In this document: piece by piece, positions 8,262 to 16,723 of the stretch
How the letters are laid out: each line of letters opens with the position of its first letter
Position numbering within the stretch: position 1 is the stretch's first letter
Assembly (NCBI RefSeq): GCF_040096285.1
Contig: NZ_JBBMEY010000019.1
Span: 1 to 39,648, forward strand
Source of the DNA: Ruminococcoides intestinihominis
GTDB lineage: Bacteria > Bacillota > Clostridia > Oscillospirales > Acutalibacteraceae
Direction of reading: 5' to 3'
Length of the DNA: 39,648 nucleotides
Made by a program: the position numbers and the translations under genes
The notes under the pieces: generated by a model
The model's input: the letters and a program-made list of their open reading frames with translations, nothing else
The model's database searches: none
Told to the model about the DNA's origin: nothing

Positions 8262-9482
8262 TTAGCTATTAAGGATTGTGTCAGCATCAAGAATACCAAG
8301 GTCGATTTTCCATTTTAAAATTCTCTTTACAGAGTCATTAATTTGGTTAATAGGTATTTCATTATTTTTAACGGCTTTTAATACGGCAGGATACTGAGTG
8401 TCAACTGATGAACAACATAATAGGTCATTACCTGCTTTTGTAGCAATAACTGCTGCTGATTCATCACCGGTAAACTGGGTAATTGCATCCATTATTAAAT
8501 CATCAGTCATTATAACACCATTGAAATTAAGCTGATTTCTAATAATCTTGTGTACATTCTCTGATAGAGAAGCAGGGTAATTTTTGTCAATACAATTAAC
8601 TATATTGTGAGAAACAAGTATACAATCTGCACCGGCATTTATTCCGGTAATAAATGGCTTAAAATCTTTTTCGGTGAATTCAGAATAATCTCTGTTGTCA
8701 TATGCGATGCCTGTGTGGGTATCTACATTGTTTCCGTAACCCGGAAAGTGTTTTAGTACAGTACCTAGGTGGTACTCTTTTGAAGTACTTACAACTGTAC
8801 TGACAAATTTATCAACATCATCAACATTGTCACTGAATGAACGGTCATACATGAATCCATTTGTATCAGAAGTAATATCGCAATCAGGTGCCATATTTAC
8901 ATTAATTCCAAGGGAAAGTAAAAGTTTAGCCTTTTCTTCAGCATCATTAATAATACCGTCCCATCCACCATTTGCAAAAGTATCTTTAGGTGAAAGAAAA
9001 GGGTTTTCCCTAAGTTCAAGGTTGCTACTGACTCTTACAACAGTCCCGCCTTCTTCATCAACACCGATAAGTAGTGGTATTTTAGCCTCATCCTGATATG
9101 ATTGAATAGTACTTTTTACTTCTTCCTTAGTTTTATTTTCAAAGTCTTTTCCAAAAAGAATATATCCACCAATGTGATATTGATTGATTTGTTCAAGTCC
9201 ATTAGTGTTGGGACATCTAACATAAAACATTTGCCCTACCTTTTCTTCGGTAGTCATTTTGCTGATGTAATTATCTAAACTGTTATCCAAAGTTTCTTCT
9301 ATATTAGTGGTAGGTTCAACTGTTGTTGTGGTAGGTTCTGTTGAGAATGTTGTAGTTTCACTTGTTGATACGGTAGTAGAACTACTGCTATTGCTTTTCT
9401 TTTGTGTACCACAACTTGAAAATAAAAGTACTAGCACAATACACAACACAGAAGTGATTTTTTTGCTATTTATTTTTTTCAT
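8262..9482 (-). CDS. GH3-family lipoprotein, probable beta-N-acetylhexosaminidase
   Basis: A 406-residue lipoprotein of glycoside hydrolase family 3, N-terminal type. The signal peptide ends in the lipobox LFSSC with the lipidated Cys at residue 24, followed by a Ser/Thr-rich spacer of about 35 residues. The catalytic barrel shows KHFPGYGNNVDTHTG, which corresponds to the NagZ-type loop with the Asp-His dyad, and GVIMTDDLIMDAI with the nucleophile Asp. Only the first GH3 domain is present, as in NagZ-type enzymes that cut GlcNAc from cell-wall muropeptides or chitin fragments. It probably acts outside the membrane in wall turnover. It stands alone, convergent with the Big_2 gene, and shares its upstream region with the EF-G-like gene. 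The substrate is inferred from the family. Confidence 0.87.
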   Translation of the reverse strand: MKKINSKKITSVLCIVLVLLFSSCGTQKKSNSSSSTTVSTSETTTFSTEPTTTTVEPTTNIEETLDNSLDNYISKMTTEEKVGQMFYVRCPNTNGLEQINQYHIGGYILFGKDFENKTKEEVKSTIQSYQDEAKIPLLIGVDEEGGTVVRVSSNLELRENPFLSPKDTFANGGWDGIINDAEEKAKLLLSLGINVNMAPDCDITSDTNGFMYDRSFSDNVDDVDKFVSTVVSTSKEYHLGTVLKHFPGYGNNVDTHTGIAYDNRDYSEFTEKDFKPFITGINAGADCILVSHNIVNCIDKNYPASLSENVHKIIRNQLNFNGVIMTDDLIMDAITQFTGDESAAVIATKAGNDLLCCSSVDTQYPAVLKAVKNNEIPINQINDSVKRILKWKIDLGILDADTILNS

Positions 9483-9827
9483 TACTATGCTCCTTTCGGT
9501 TAAACCTATTATATATCATAATAAAATATATTAACAGTAAAAATAAGAGAGAAAAAATATATTATATAAGTTCTTTTTTGTACACAATGTTAAATATAAT
9601 TAATATGAAATAGTGGTTTTATTGTTCAAAATACAATGTATAAATTTATGCAATTTATACATTTCATTGGTTAAAATATACAATTACAATTAGTTTATGT
9701 TGTTAATAAAATCGAAAATAATATTAAATCATTAAAAAATATTGTATATTTTGAACAAGGGTGTTATAATGTAACTGTAATCAAAAGAGATTAATGCTTA
9801 CACATTTAATTAAGGAGATTTAATCCA
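9483..9827. promoter_or_regulatory. Divergent intergenic region with operator-like palindromes
   Basis: This 345-bp gap separates the GH3 gene (minus) from the EF-G-like gene (plus). It holds a perfect 12-bp inverted repeat, AATGTATAAATT (9635-9646) and AATTTATACATT (9652-9663), with a 5-base spacer. A second pair is TTGTTCAAAATACAAT (9622-9637) and its inverted near-copy ATTGTATATTTTGAACAA (9741-9758), differing by a 2-base insertion. A predicted promoter for the EF-G-like gene, TTGTAT (9742-9747) and TATAAT (9765-9770) with a 17-base spacer, overlaps the second arm of that pair. The layout suggests repressor or activator binding; no known operator was recognised. Confidence 0.5.
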
Positions 9828-11885
9828 ATGAGAAATTATGATTCCAAACATATTCTCAATATTGCATTAGCCGGTCACAAAGGTTCAGGTAAAACCTCTG
9901 TTGCCGAAAGTATGCTATATTTGACAGGAAATGTTTCAAGACTCGGGAAAATTGAAGAAGGAAACACTTCTCTGGATTATGACCCAGAAGAAGTTAAGAG
10001 AAAATCTTCTGTTCTTACTGCTGTTGCTCCGGTTGAATGGAAAAATACAAAGATTAATCTTATCGATACACCCGGACTATTTGATTTTGCCGGTGGTATC
10101 GCAGAAGGTATGAGAGCTGCAGAAAGTGTGCTAGTTGTCGTATCCGGCAAGGATGGAGTCGATGTAGGAACCGAAAAAGTAGTTAATATGGCTACTGAGA
10201 TGGGCAAAACAAAGATGTTCTTTGTTAATGGGCTTTGTGATGAAAGTGCTAGATTTTATAGAGTGTTTGAAGATTTAAAGACAGTATTTGGCCCGGCAGT
10301 TTGTCCTGTTGTTGTTCCTTACATTAACGACGGTAAGGCTGAAGTATATGTAAACCTTTTTGAATATAGAGCCTATAAGTACTCTGAGGGGGGCAAGGTT
10401 GAACCAACCGATATGCCTGACTTAGGTACTAGATTTGATGGTCTTAGAGAGGCTATCAAAGAGGCTGTTGCAGAAACATCAGAAGAACTACTGGAGAAAT
10501 TTATTGAAGGGGAAGAATTTACCCCGGAAGAAATTATACTAGGTGTTTCACAAGGTGTTAGAGAAGGTACAATTATACCTGTATTTTGTGGTGATGCACA
10601 TAATACATATGGTATTGATCAGTTATTAAATTCACTGGTTTGGCTTGCTCCAAAAGCGGAGTCAGGTACAGAAATCGGCTCAGATGTTAATGGGGAGCCT
10701 GTAGAAGTTACAGTTAATTCTGACGGCGTACCAACTGCAATAGTGTTTAAAACCGTTATTGACCCATTTGTGGGGAAATTAAGTTATATAAAAGTTCTTA
10801 GTGGTAAAATTTCTACTGACACACCTCTTGTAAATATGAGGACCGGTGCAAATGAAAGAGTTACCAAGGTTCTTACTGTAAAAGGTAAAAAACAGGAAGA
10901 TACACCATTCATCTCAGCAGGTGATATCGGTGCAATACCTAAACTTTCAGATACTTTATCAGGTGACACACTTTGTTCACCACTTAGAAAAGTAACTCTT
11001 GATGGTATTGATTATCCTGTAGCTAACCTTTCTATGGCAGTATATGCTGACAGTAAGGATGACGAAGAAAAAATTACTCAGGGTATTCTTAAATTAATGG
11101 AAGAAGACCCAACTATTAAATATGTACACAATCACGAAACTCACGAAAGAGTTGTTACAGGTTTAGGTGAACAACAACTTGATGTTATTGTTAGTAAACT
11201 AAAGTCAAAGTACAACATTGATGTTAAGTTGAAGAAGCCAAAGGTAGCCTATAGAGAAACAATTCGTGGTACTGTTAAGGTACAAGGTCGTCACAAGAAA
11301 CAAAGTGGTGGTCACGGTCAGTTTGGTGATGTGTGGATTGAGTTCTCTCCTAGTGACAGTGATGGACTGGAATTTACACAAACAGTTGTTGGTGGTTCTG
11401 TTCCAAAGGGATTTTTCCCGGCTGTTGAAAAAGGACTACAGGACTCAATGAAAAAAGGCCCACTGGCCGGTTATCCGGTTGTTGGGGTAAAAGCTAACTT
11501 GTATGATGGTAGCTACCATCCTGTTGACTCATCTGAAATGTCATTTAAAATGGCAGCATCAATTGCTTTTAAGAATGGCATTACACAAGCTAAACCTACT
11601 TTACTTGAACCAATCGGTTCATTAAAGGTAACTGTTCCGGAAACACATACCGGTGACATTATGGGTGAAGTTACAAAAAGACGAGGCAGAGTTATTGGTA
11701 TGGACTCAACACCTAATGGTATGCAGGTGATTGAAGCAGAAGTTCCAATGGCTGAGATGGGTGACTTCAATACCTTTATTAAACAGGTTACGCAGGGCAG
11801 AGGTAGCTTTACTCTTGACTTTGCAAGATATGAAGATGCACCTGCTAATGTAGCCGAAAAGGTTATTGCAGATTCAAAAGAATAA
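9828..11885 (+). CDS. Elongation factor G-like GTPase with altered G motifs
   Basis: A full-length EF-G-type translational GTPase of 685 residues: G domain, domain II, and the EF-G domains III-V with GHGQFGDVWIEF and the domain IV block GYPVVGVKANLYDGSYH. The G1 loop is GHKGSGKTS (residues 16-24) rather than GHIDAGKTT. G3 is DTPGLFDF (80-87), in which the His of DTPGHVDF needed for GTP hydrolysis in EF-G is replaced by Leu. G4, normally NKxD, reads VNGLCDE (133-139) and lacks the Lys. It belongs to the EF-G-like branch that includes Thermus EF-G-2, not to canonical FusA; the tetracycline-resistance TetM type shares the fold but not these motifs. It is monocistronic behind AAGGAG with its own promoter. 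A role at the ribosome is inferred; normal nucleotide specificity and hydrolysis are uncertain. Confidence 0.88.
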   Translation: MRNYDSKHILNIALAGHKGSGKTSVAESMLYLTGNVSRLGKIEEGNTSLDYDPEEVKRKSSVLTAVAPVEWKNTKINLIDTPGLFDFAGGIAEGMRAAESVLVVVSGKDGVDVGTEKVVNMATEMGKTKMFFVNGLCDESARFYRVFEDLKTVFGPAVCPVVVPYINDGKAEVYVNLFEYRAYKYSEGGKVEPTDMPDLGTRFDGLREAIKEAVAETSEELLEKFIEGEEFTPEEIILGVSQGVREGTIIPVFCGDAHNTYGIDQLLNSLVWLAPKAESGTEIGSDVNGEPVEVTVNSDGVPTAIVFKTVIDPFVGKLSYIKVLSGKISTDTPLVNMRTGANERVTKVLTVKGKKQEDTPFISAGDIGAIPKLSDTLSGDTLCSPLRKVTLDGIDYPVANLSMAVYADSKDDEEKITQGILKLMEEDPTIKYVHNHETHERVVTGLGEQQLDVIVSKLKSKYNIDVKLKKPKVAYRETIRGTVKVQGRHKKQSGGHGQFGDVWIEFSPSDSDGLEFTQTVVGGSVPKGFFPAVEKGLQDSMKKGPLAGYPVVGVKANLYDGSYHPVDSSEMSFKMAASIAFKNGITQAKPTLLEPIGSLKVTVPETHTGDIMGEVTKRRGRVIGMDSTPNGMQVIEAEVPMAEMGDFNTFIKQVTQGRGSFTLDFARYEDAPANVAEKVIADSKE

Positions 11886-11989
11886 TGCAAGTTGCTTAAT
11901 ATGTTTGTTATAGGGTAACACCTATTTCAATATAAATTTTGTTCTCCATTTCTTGAGAATTTATTAATTCTCTATTCTCTTTCTTCCAT

Positions 11990-12017
11990 GGAAAGGACCA
12001 CATTTGTGGTCCTTTCC
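11990..12017 (+). terminator. Strong hairpin, probable terminator of the EF-G-like gene
   Basis: A 12-bp stem GGAAAGGACCAC (11990-12001) and GTGGTCCTTTCC (12006-12017) closes a 4-base loop. Only a weak T-run follows, so termination would depend on the stability of the stem. A weaker hairpin GAGAAT/ATTCTC lies just upstream. Confidence 0.55.
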
Positions 12018-12117
12018 TCATATAACAAAGAAATTGTATAATTATAAATGTGCGAACAGAATTATTTAAATGTATATAAGAAATAGAATGGTAAATTGAG
12101 GAATGGGTGTACCGGTA

Positions 12118-12981
12118 ATGAAAAAAGTAATGAAAAGTATTTCGCTATTTTTATGTGCTATGATTTTTGCAACATCATTGCCTGTACTTTTTGCAGAAAC
12201 TGAAAGTGCTAGTGCAGCCACTACCACTATGGTAAACGAAAAGGTAAGAGGGAAGGTGCTTTATAGCTATAGCTACAAAGTGCTAACATTAATTAACAAG
12301 GAAAGAAAGAAAAGAAAACTTTCTCAACTAAAAATGACAAGAGGACTTATCAGTGTAGCTAATAGAAGAACTGCTGAAATTTCTTTGTATTATGCACATA
12401 GTCGTCCTAACGGTGCGAAAAACCCATTTAAAATGTACAAGTGGAAACACTATGTTGGTGAAAATATAGCTTTAAACCAGCAAACTCCTGAGCAGGTTGT
12501 TAAATGTTGGATGAATAGTCCGGCCCATAGAAAGAACATTTTAAATAAAAAATTCAATAGCGTTGGTATTGGCTGTTTTAAAGTAAACGGTTATATTTAT
12601 TGGGAACAGTTCTTTGTTGATAATAAGGCAAGTAGAAACGCTGCTCAAAAATCTAATGCATATGTTACATATACAGTAGCTATGAAAACTTCAAATGTTA
12701 AGTTGCGTTCTAGTGTAAAGTCAGTTTGGTTTGATGACTTCTATACAAGAAGAATCACTACATATCAGTTTAATAAAAGAGTTGATAACTATGACTTTTT
12801 AACTAATCTAGATAACAGTTGTATTCAGTACAAATCAGCTAATAGAAATATTGCTAAGATAAATTCAAAGGGTGTAGTCTTACCGGTAGCTAATGGTAAA
12901 ACTACAATTACTGCAAATCTAAAAGGTTATCCTAGCAAAAAGGTAACTTGGACGGTTATTGTAGATGTTGAAGAAATGTAG
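12118..12981 (+). CDS. Secreted CAP (SCP/PR-1) domain protein with C-terminal Ig-like domain
   Basis: A secreted protein with a signal peptide (MKKVMKSISLFLCAMIFATSL, cleavage likely near ESASA). The CAP domain follows at about residues 50-165: LINKERKKRKLSQLKM, the His in YYAHSRPNG, GENIAL, and the HRKNIL loop after NSPA, ending in YWEQFFVD. These are the conserved surface His/Glu positions of the family. The last 60 residues look like a diverged Big_2 unit (SANRNIAKINSKGVV, NGKTTITANLKG). CAP proteins are secreted proteins of varied or unknown function, some lipid-binding and some in sporulation or biofilm. The start may be ATG 12103, directly abutting TTGAGGA, or 12118, which gives a cleaner signal peptide and has GGGTG 8 bases upstream; 12118 is preferred but not certain. 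Confidence 0.85.
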   Translation: MKKVMKSISLFLCAMIFATSLPVLFAETESASAATTTMVNEKVRGKVLYSYSYKVLTLINKERKKRKLSQLKMTRGLISVANRRTAEISLYYAHSRPNGAKNPFKMYKWKHYVGENIALNQQTPEQVVKCWMNSPAHRKNILNKKFNSVGIGCFKVNGYIYWEQFFVDNKASRNAAQKSNAYVTYTVAMKTSNVKLRSSVKSVWFDDFYTRRITTYQFNKRVDNYDFLTNLDNSCIQYKSANRNIAKINSKGVVLPVANGKTTITANLKGYPSKKVTWTVIVDVEEM

Positions 12982-13044
12982 TGAAATTAAAATTTAATTG
13001 CTTATTTAATAAGTTAAAGTCTTATACATAAGATTTATTTCCTG

Positions 13045-13082
13045 AAGGGTTGCTCCTGGTGTGTTGGTGGAGCAACCCTTTC
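13045..13082 (+). terminator. Intrinsic terminator after the CAP-domain gene
   Basis: A 12-bp perfect stem AAGGGTTGCTCC (13045-13056) and GGAGCAACCCTT (13069-13080) surrounds a 12-base GT-rich loop. The downstream T-rich stretch is short. Confidence 0.75.
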
Positions 13083-13147
13083 GTCTTGCTATTAAGTTTT
13101 TATCAATGTGTCAATATTATGTGGAAAACATTTCTAAATAATATTAG

Positions 13148-13176
13148 ATGACAGATTTTTACTCTTATGATATAAT
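13148..13176 (+). promoter_or_regulatory. Predicted promoter of the ZIP transporter
   Basis: ATGACA (13148-13153, one base off consensus) and TATAAT (13171-13176) are 17 bases apart, with a TGA extension before the -10 box. No obvious metal-responsive palindrome was identified in the 90 bases before the start codon. Confidence 0.7.
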
Positions 13177-13269
13177 GAAAAAGTAAATGAGTATTATTTA
13201 ATTTTGTATTCGTTATTTACTGATATATGATTTGTTTTACAGCATATGAATTATATAGGTAGGTGAAAA

Positions 13270-14052
13270 ATGATATTACAAGGTTTAATAATTATTTTAA
13301 TTCCATTTTTGGGAACATCCCTTGGTTCGGCATTGGTGTTGTTTTCTAAAAATCAGTTAAATCCCAAATTGCAAAAGTTTATGCTTGGTTTTGCCTCGGG
13401 AATAATGATTGCTGCATCTGTGTGGTCACTGTTAATTCCATCAATGGAACTTGCTGAGGAAAAGGGAATGGTAAAGTATATTCCGGCAAGTGTTGGATTC
13501 TTGTTAGGTATAGGATTTTTATTGTTGCTGGATAGTGTAATTCCTCATCTTCATTTGGACAGTAATCAACCTGAAGGTGTAAAGTCCAGCCTTTCAAAAA
13601 GTACAATGCTTGTACTTGCAGTTACTCTACATAATATTCCTGAGGGAATGGCAGTGGGCATTACTTTTGCAAGTGCAATGATGAATGACACAAGTATTTC
13701 AGTAGCAGGTGCTTTTTCTTTGGCAGTAGGTATCGCAATTCAAAATTTTCCTGAAGGTGCAATAATTTCTTTACCACTAAAGGATAGAGGAATGAAAAAG
13801 GGAAAGTCATTTGTTATGGGTGTGCTTTCCGGTGTAGTTGAGCCTATCGGTGCAGTACTTACATTAGTTTTTGCAAGTATGATAAGTTCTATATTGCCAT
13901 ACTTTTTGTCTTTTGCTGCCGGTGCAATGATTTATGTTGTAACTGAGGAGCTTATTCCTGAGTCACAACAAGGTAAACATTCTAATATTGGTACAATCGG
14001 TGTAGCAGTAGGTTTTGTTGTAATGATGATGCTTGACTCAGCCTTTGGATAA
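13270..14052 (+). CDS. ZIP-family divalent metal transporter
   Basis: A 260-residue polytopic membrane protein with about eight hydrophobic helices. The paired metal-site motifs LHNIPEGMAVG and QNFPEGAIIS mark the binuclear centre of the ZIP family, ZupT/GufA type; the His of the first motif is replaced by Gln in the second. Between helices 3 and 4 a short loop with HLHLD could bind metal. ZIP proteins import zinc, iron or manganese into the cytoplasm. AGGTAGGTG precedes the ATG. It has its own promoter and terminator and so acts as a single-gene unit. Confidence 0.92.
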   Translation: MILQGLIIILIPFLGTSLGSALVLFSKNQLNPKLQKFMLGFASGIMIAASVWSLLIPSMELAEEKGMVKYIPASVGFLLGIGFLLLLDSVIPHLHLDSNQPEGVKSSLSKSTMLVLAVTLHNIPEGMAVGITFASAMMNDTSISVAGAFSLAVGIAIQNFPEGAIISLPLKDRGMKKGKSFVMGVLSGVVEPIGAVLTLVFASMISSILPYFLSFAAGAMIYVVTEELIPESQQGKHSNIGTIGVAVGFVVMMMLDSAFG

Positions 14053-14063
14053 TTTCTAAATTT

Positions 14064-14109
14064 AAAACCACTAAACTATAGGTAATCTGCCTTTGGTTTA
14101 GTGGTTTTT
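14064..14109 (+). terminator. Intrinsic terminator after the ZIP gene
   Basis: A 13-bp stem AAAACCACTAAAC (14064-14076) and GTTTAGTGGTTTT (14096-14108) has a 19-base loop and runs into T-rich DNA. The A-run at the 5' side would also allow function on the minus strand. Confidence 0.85.
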
Positions 14110-14183
14110 GTTTTGTTTGCATTATTTAAAATTTGTGAATATAGATTGAAAAATAAAATTAAAACAAAAAATTGAAAAATCCC

Positions 14184-14213
14184 TTGACATTTTGAAAATA
14201 AATGATATATAAT
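14184..14213 (+). promoter_or_regulatory. Strong predicted promoter of eno
   Basis: Perfect TTGACA (14184-14189) and perfect TATAAT (14208-14213) with an 18-base spacer. Transcription should start near 14220, leaving a leader of about 135 bases. Confidence 0.8.
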
Positions 14214-14220
14214 AAATGTA

Positions 14221-14339
14221 GTTAGCAGAGGCTAACTAAAAGAAATATTACAGACAATCTATGTATTTTTACTTAACTTTTTTCTTTGATTTGTTTGAGT
14301 TTCCGAAAGGGAGTGCTTACCTTTCGGAAGATTGTCTGT
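14221..14339 (+). ncRNA. Structured 5' leader of the enolase mRNA
   Basis: Three pairings fill the leader. GTTAGC (14221-14226) pairs with GCTAAC (14231-14236) right at the predicted +1. ACAGACAATCT (14250-14260) pairs over a distance with AGATTGTCTGT (14329-14339). Inside it, TTCCGAAAGG (14301-14310) pairs with CCTTTCGGAA (14320-14329); the two 3' strands share one base, so the helices could stack. The ribosome site AGGAG (14344-14348) lies just beyond and remains free in this fold. It may stabilise the mRNA or act as a cis-regulator; I do not recognise it as a known riboswitch class. Confidence 0.55.
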
Positions 14340-14355
14340 CTTAGGAGAGTGTTAA

Positions 14356-15648
14356 ATGAATAATTTAGAAATTACTAAAGTTGTAGGTAGAGAAATCCTT
14401 GATTCAAGAGGTAATCCTACAGTTGAAGCAGAGGTAACTCTTGCTGATGGTACAGTTGCCAGAGGTACTGCTCCAAGTGGTGCATCTACCGGTGAATTTG
14501 AGGCTTTGGAACTAAGAGATGGTGACAAGTCAAGATACCTAGGTAAAGGTGTTTTGAAAGCAGTAGAAAATATTAACACTATTATTCAGGATACAGTAAA
14601 AGGTCTTGATGCATCAGATATTTATGCAGTTGATAAGGCTATGATTACTGCTGATGGTACAAAGGATAAGTCAAAGTTAGGTGCTAATGCTATTCTTGCA
14701 GTTTCTATTGCAACTTCCAGAGCAGCAGCAACTTCACTTGGTGTTCCACTATATAAATTCCTAGGTGGTATTTCCGGTAACAGATTACCTGTTCCTATGA
14801 TGAATATTCTAAATGGTGGTGCTCATGCAGCAAACACAGTTGATGTTCAGGAATTTATGATTATGCCTGTTGGTGCTACTTCATTTAGAGAGGCACTTAG
14901 ATGGTGTGCAGAAGTATTCCACGCATTAGCTTCACTTCTAAAGTCAAAGGGCCTTGCAACTTCTGTTGGTGATGAAGGTGGTTTTGCTCCTAACCTTGCA
15001 AGTGACGAAGAGGCTATTCAGTACATTCTTCAAGCTGTTGAAAATGCAGGTTATGAACCTAAGAAAGACTTTATGATTGCTATGGATGCAGCATCTTCTG
15101 AATGGAAAGGCGAAAAGAAAGGTGAATATGTTCTTCCTAAGTCAGGTCAGAAGTTTACTTCAAGAGAACTTATTGACCATTGGAAAAATCTAATTGAGAA
15201 GTATCCTATTGTTTCTATTGAAGATGCACTTGATGAAGAGGACTGGGAAGGTTGGCAGGTTCTTACTAAAGAACTTGGTGATAAAGTTCAGCTTGTTGGT
15301 GATGACCTATTTGTTACAAATACAGAAAGATTATCAAAGGGCATTGAAATGGGTTGTGGTAACTCAATCCTAATTAAGCTAAACCAGATTGGTTCTGTAT
15401 CTGAAACACTAGAGGCTATTAAGATGGCTCATAAGGCAGGTTATACTGCTATTTCTTCTCATCGTTCCGGTGAAACTGTTGATACAACAATTGCCGACCT
15501 AGCAGTTGCACTAAATACTTGTCAGATTAAGACAGGTGCACCGTCTCGTTCAGAAAGAGTGGCAAAGTACAATCAACTTCTTAGAATTGAAGAAGAACTA
15601 GGGGATAGTGCTGTATATCCTCAGATGAAAGCGTTTAATATTAAATAA
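14356..15648 (+). CDS. eno: Enolase
   Basis: Enolase interconverts 2-phosphoglycerate and phosphoenolpyruvate in glycolysis. The 430 residues start with ITKVVGREILDSRGNPTVE and show the mobile loop GASTGEFEALELRD, the magnesium ligands in AMDAAS, SIEDALDEEDW and VGDDLFVTN, the catalytic Lys in ILIKLNQIGS, and the signature SHRSGETVDTTIADLA. All key residues appear present. It is a single gene with a near-perfect promoter, a folded leader and a terminator, fitting high expression. Leucine is often encoded by CTA, as in the other genes here that look highly expressed. Confidence 0.98.
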   Translation: MNNLEITKVVGREILDSRGNPTVEAEVTLADGTVARGTAPSGASTGEFEALELRDGDKSRYLGKGVLKAVENINTIIQDTVKGLDASDIYAVDKAMITADGTKDKSKLGANAILAVSIATSRAAATSLGVPLYKFLGGISGNRLPVPMMNILNGGAHAANTVDVQEFMIMPVGATSFREALRWCAEVFHALASLLKSKGLATSVGDEGGFAPNLASDEEAIQYILQAVENAGYEPKKDFMIAMDAASSEWKGEKKGEYVLPKSGQKFTSRELIDHWKNLIEKYPIVSIEDALDEEDWEGWQVLTKELGDKVQLVGDDLFVTNTERLSKGIEMGCGNSILIKLNQIGSVSETLEAIKMAHKAGYTAISSHRSGETVDTTIADLAVALNTCQIKTGAPSRSERVAKYNQLLRIEEELGDSAVYPQMKAFNIK

Positions 15649-15697
15649 ATTTTTTATACTCATTTACATATCATATATTATAAAATAACGAATTTTG

Positions 15698-15736
15698 GGA
15701 GCATACAGTTGTGTATGCTCCTTATTATTTTGTTTT
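15698..15736 (+). terminator. Intrinsic terminator after eno
   Basis: A 10-bp stem GGAGCATACA (15698-15707) and TGTATGCTCC (15712-15721) with loop GTTG precedes a T-rich tract to about 15736. Confidence 0.85.
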
Positions 15737-15828
15737 TAGGCAGTTAGAATTGTTAGATAATGTTAAAATTTGTCTATTAAATTCAAATAATTACTAAAGA
15801 TTAACACGAAAATCGGCAATATTTTCAA

Positions 15829-15857
15829 TTGTGATTAATATACTTTAATGATATAAT
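15829..15857 (+). promoter_or_regulatory. Predicted promoter of the exopolysaccharide regulatory operon
   Basis: TTGTGA (15829-15834) and TATAAT (15852-15857) are 17 bases apart. The next five genes are spaced by 1 to 30 bases and probably share this promoter. Confidence 0.6.
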
Positions 15858-15890
15858 AATAATGTATTAATAGATAGTGGGGGTCTAGAT

Positions 15891-16598
15891 TTGATAATTG
15901 ATTTTCACTCACATTTTTTGCCTTGTATTGATGATGGCAGTAAAAGTACAGAAATGTCACTTGAAATGCTAAAGAAAATGAAAGGGCAAAATGTTGATAC
16001 TGTTGTAGCAACTCCTCATTTTTATGCTGATGAAAATAGAATTGATGAGTTCCTTAGTGATAGGGAAAATGCTTATAATAGCATAAAGAATGAAATAAAT
16101 AATATCGGCATCAATGTTAAGCTAGGTGCTGAGGTTACTTATTTTCAGGGGATAAGCAAAGCAGATGAAATTAAAAAGTTAACTACCGAAGGTACTTCAA
16201 TTTTGCTTTTGGAACTTCCTTTTGATAAATGGGATAATAGTATTATTGAAGAAGTGGATTATTTAATAAATAAGAGAAAGTTTGCTGTTTTGTTAGCTCA
16301 TTTAGACAGATATATTAGTATTTCTGAAAATAAAAAATATATCAAAAAGCTAGTAAAAATGCCACTTGTAGTGCAAATAAACGCAGGTAGTATTCTTGAC
16401 AGTAAAAGAAAAAAGAAAACATATTCTTTAATCAAGAAATGTGATAAGATAGTTTTAGGTAGTGATTGCCACAACCTAACTTCTAGAAAGCCTAATCTTT
16501 TAGATTGCAGAAATATACTTTTTGATGATTTAGGAGAAAAGGTTATTTCTAATATAGATATATTCAGTGAAGAATTTTTGTTTAATGGAGGAAAGTAG
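15891..16598 (+). CDS. cpsB: PHP-type tyrosine phosphatase, CpsB/YwqE family
   Basis: The 235-residue protein has the metal-binding PHP motifs IDFHSHFLPCIDDGSKS at the N-terminus, ATPHFY near residue 43, LGAEVTYF, a His in LLAHLDRY and a C-terminal LGSDCHN. These are hallmarks of the manganese-dependent CpsB/CapC phosphatases that dephosphorylate the partner BY-kinase (here at 18580) and so control capsule or exopolysaccharide output. The start is a TTG at 15891 after a G-rich stretch (GTGGGGG); no better ATG lies upstream and the motif begins at residue 3, so the TTG is credible. The next gene begins one base after the stop. Confidence 0.9.
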   Translation: MIIDFHSHFLPCIDDGSKSTEMSLEMLKKMKGQNVDTVVATPHFYADENRIDEFLSDRENAYNSIKNEINNIGINVKLGAEVTYFQGISKADEIKKLTTEGTSILLLELPFDKWDNSIIEEVDYLINKRKFAVLLAHLDRYISISENKKYIKKLVKMPLVVQINAGSILDSKRKKKTYSLIKKCDKIVLGSDCHNLTSRKPNLLDCRNILFDDLGEKVISNIDIFSEEFLFNGGK

Positions 16599-16599
16599 A

Positions 16600-16722
16600 A
16601 TGTCAAAGAAATTAGCTTATATTATTAGTGCAGCAGTATTTGTTGTACTATGTGGATTGATTGTTTGTGAAAAATTATTTCCGGAGGTGGGCTCTAGTCT
16701 ATTTGGTGGACTACTAGGTTAA
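16600..16722 (+). CDS. Small single-pass membrane protein, 40 residues
   Basis: A 40-residue reading frame not usually called because of its size. It has a strong ribosome site GGAGG (16587-16591) 8 bases before the ATG, sits one base after the phosphatase stop and one base before the LCP start. A single hydrophobic helix (YIISAAVFVVLCGLIVC) follows a short basic N-terminus; the outer end is Gly-rich (LFGGLLG). Exact packing between two operon genes argues it is real and translationally coupled. No family is recognised. By position it might assist the LCP protein or the chain-length protein, which is inference only. Confidence 0.7.
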   Translation: MSKKLAYIISAAVFVVLCGLIVCEKLFPEVGSSLFGGLLG

Positions 16723-16723
16723 A

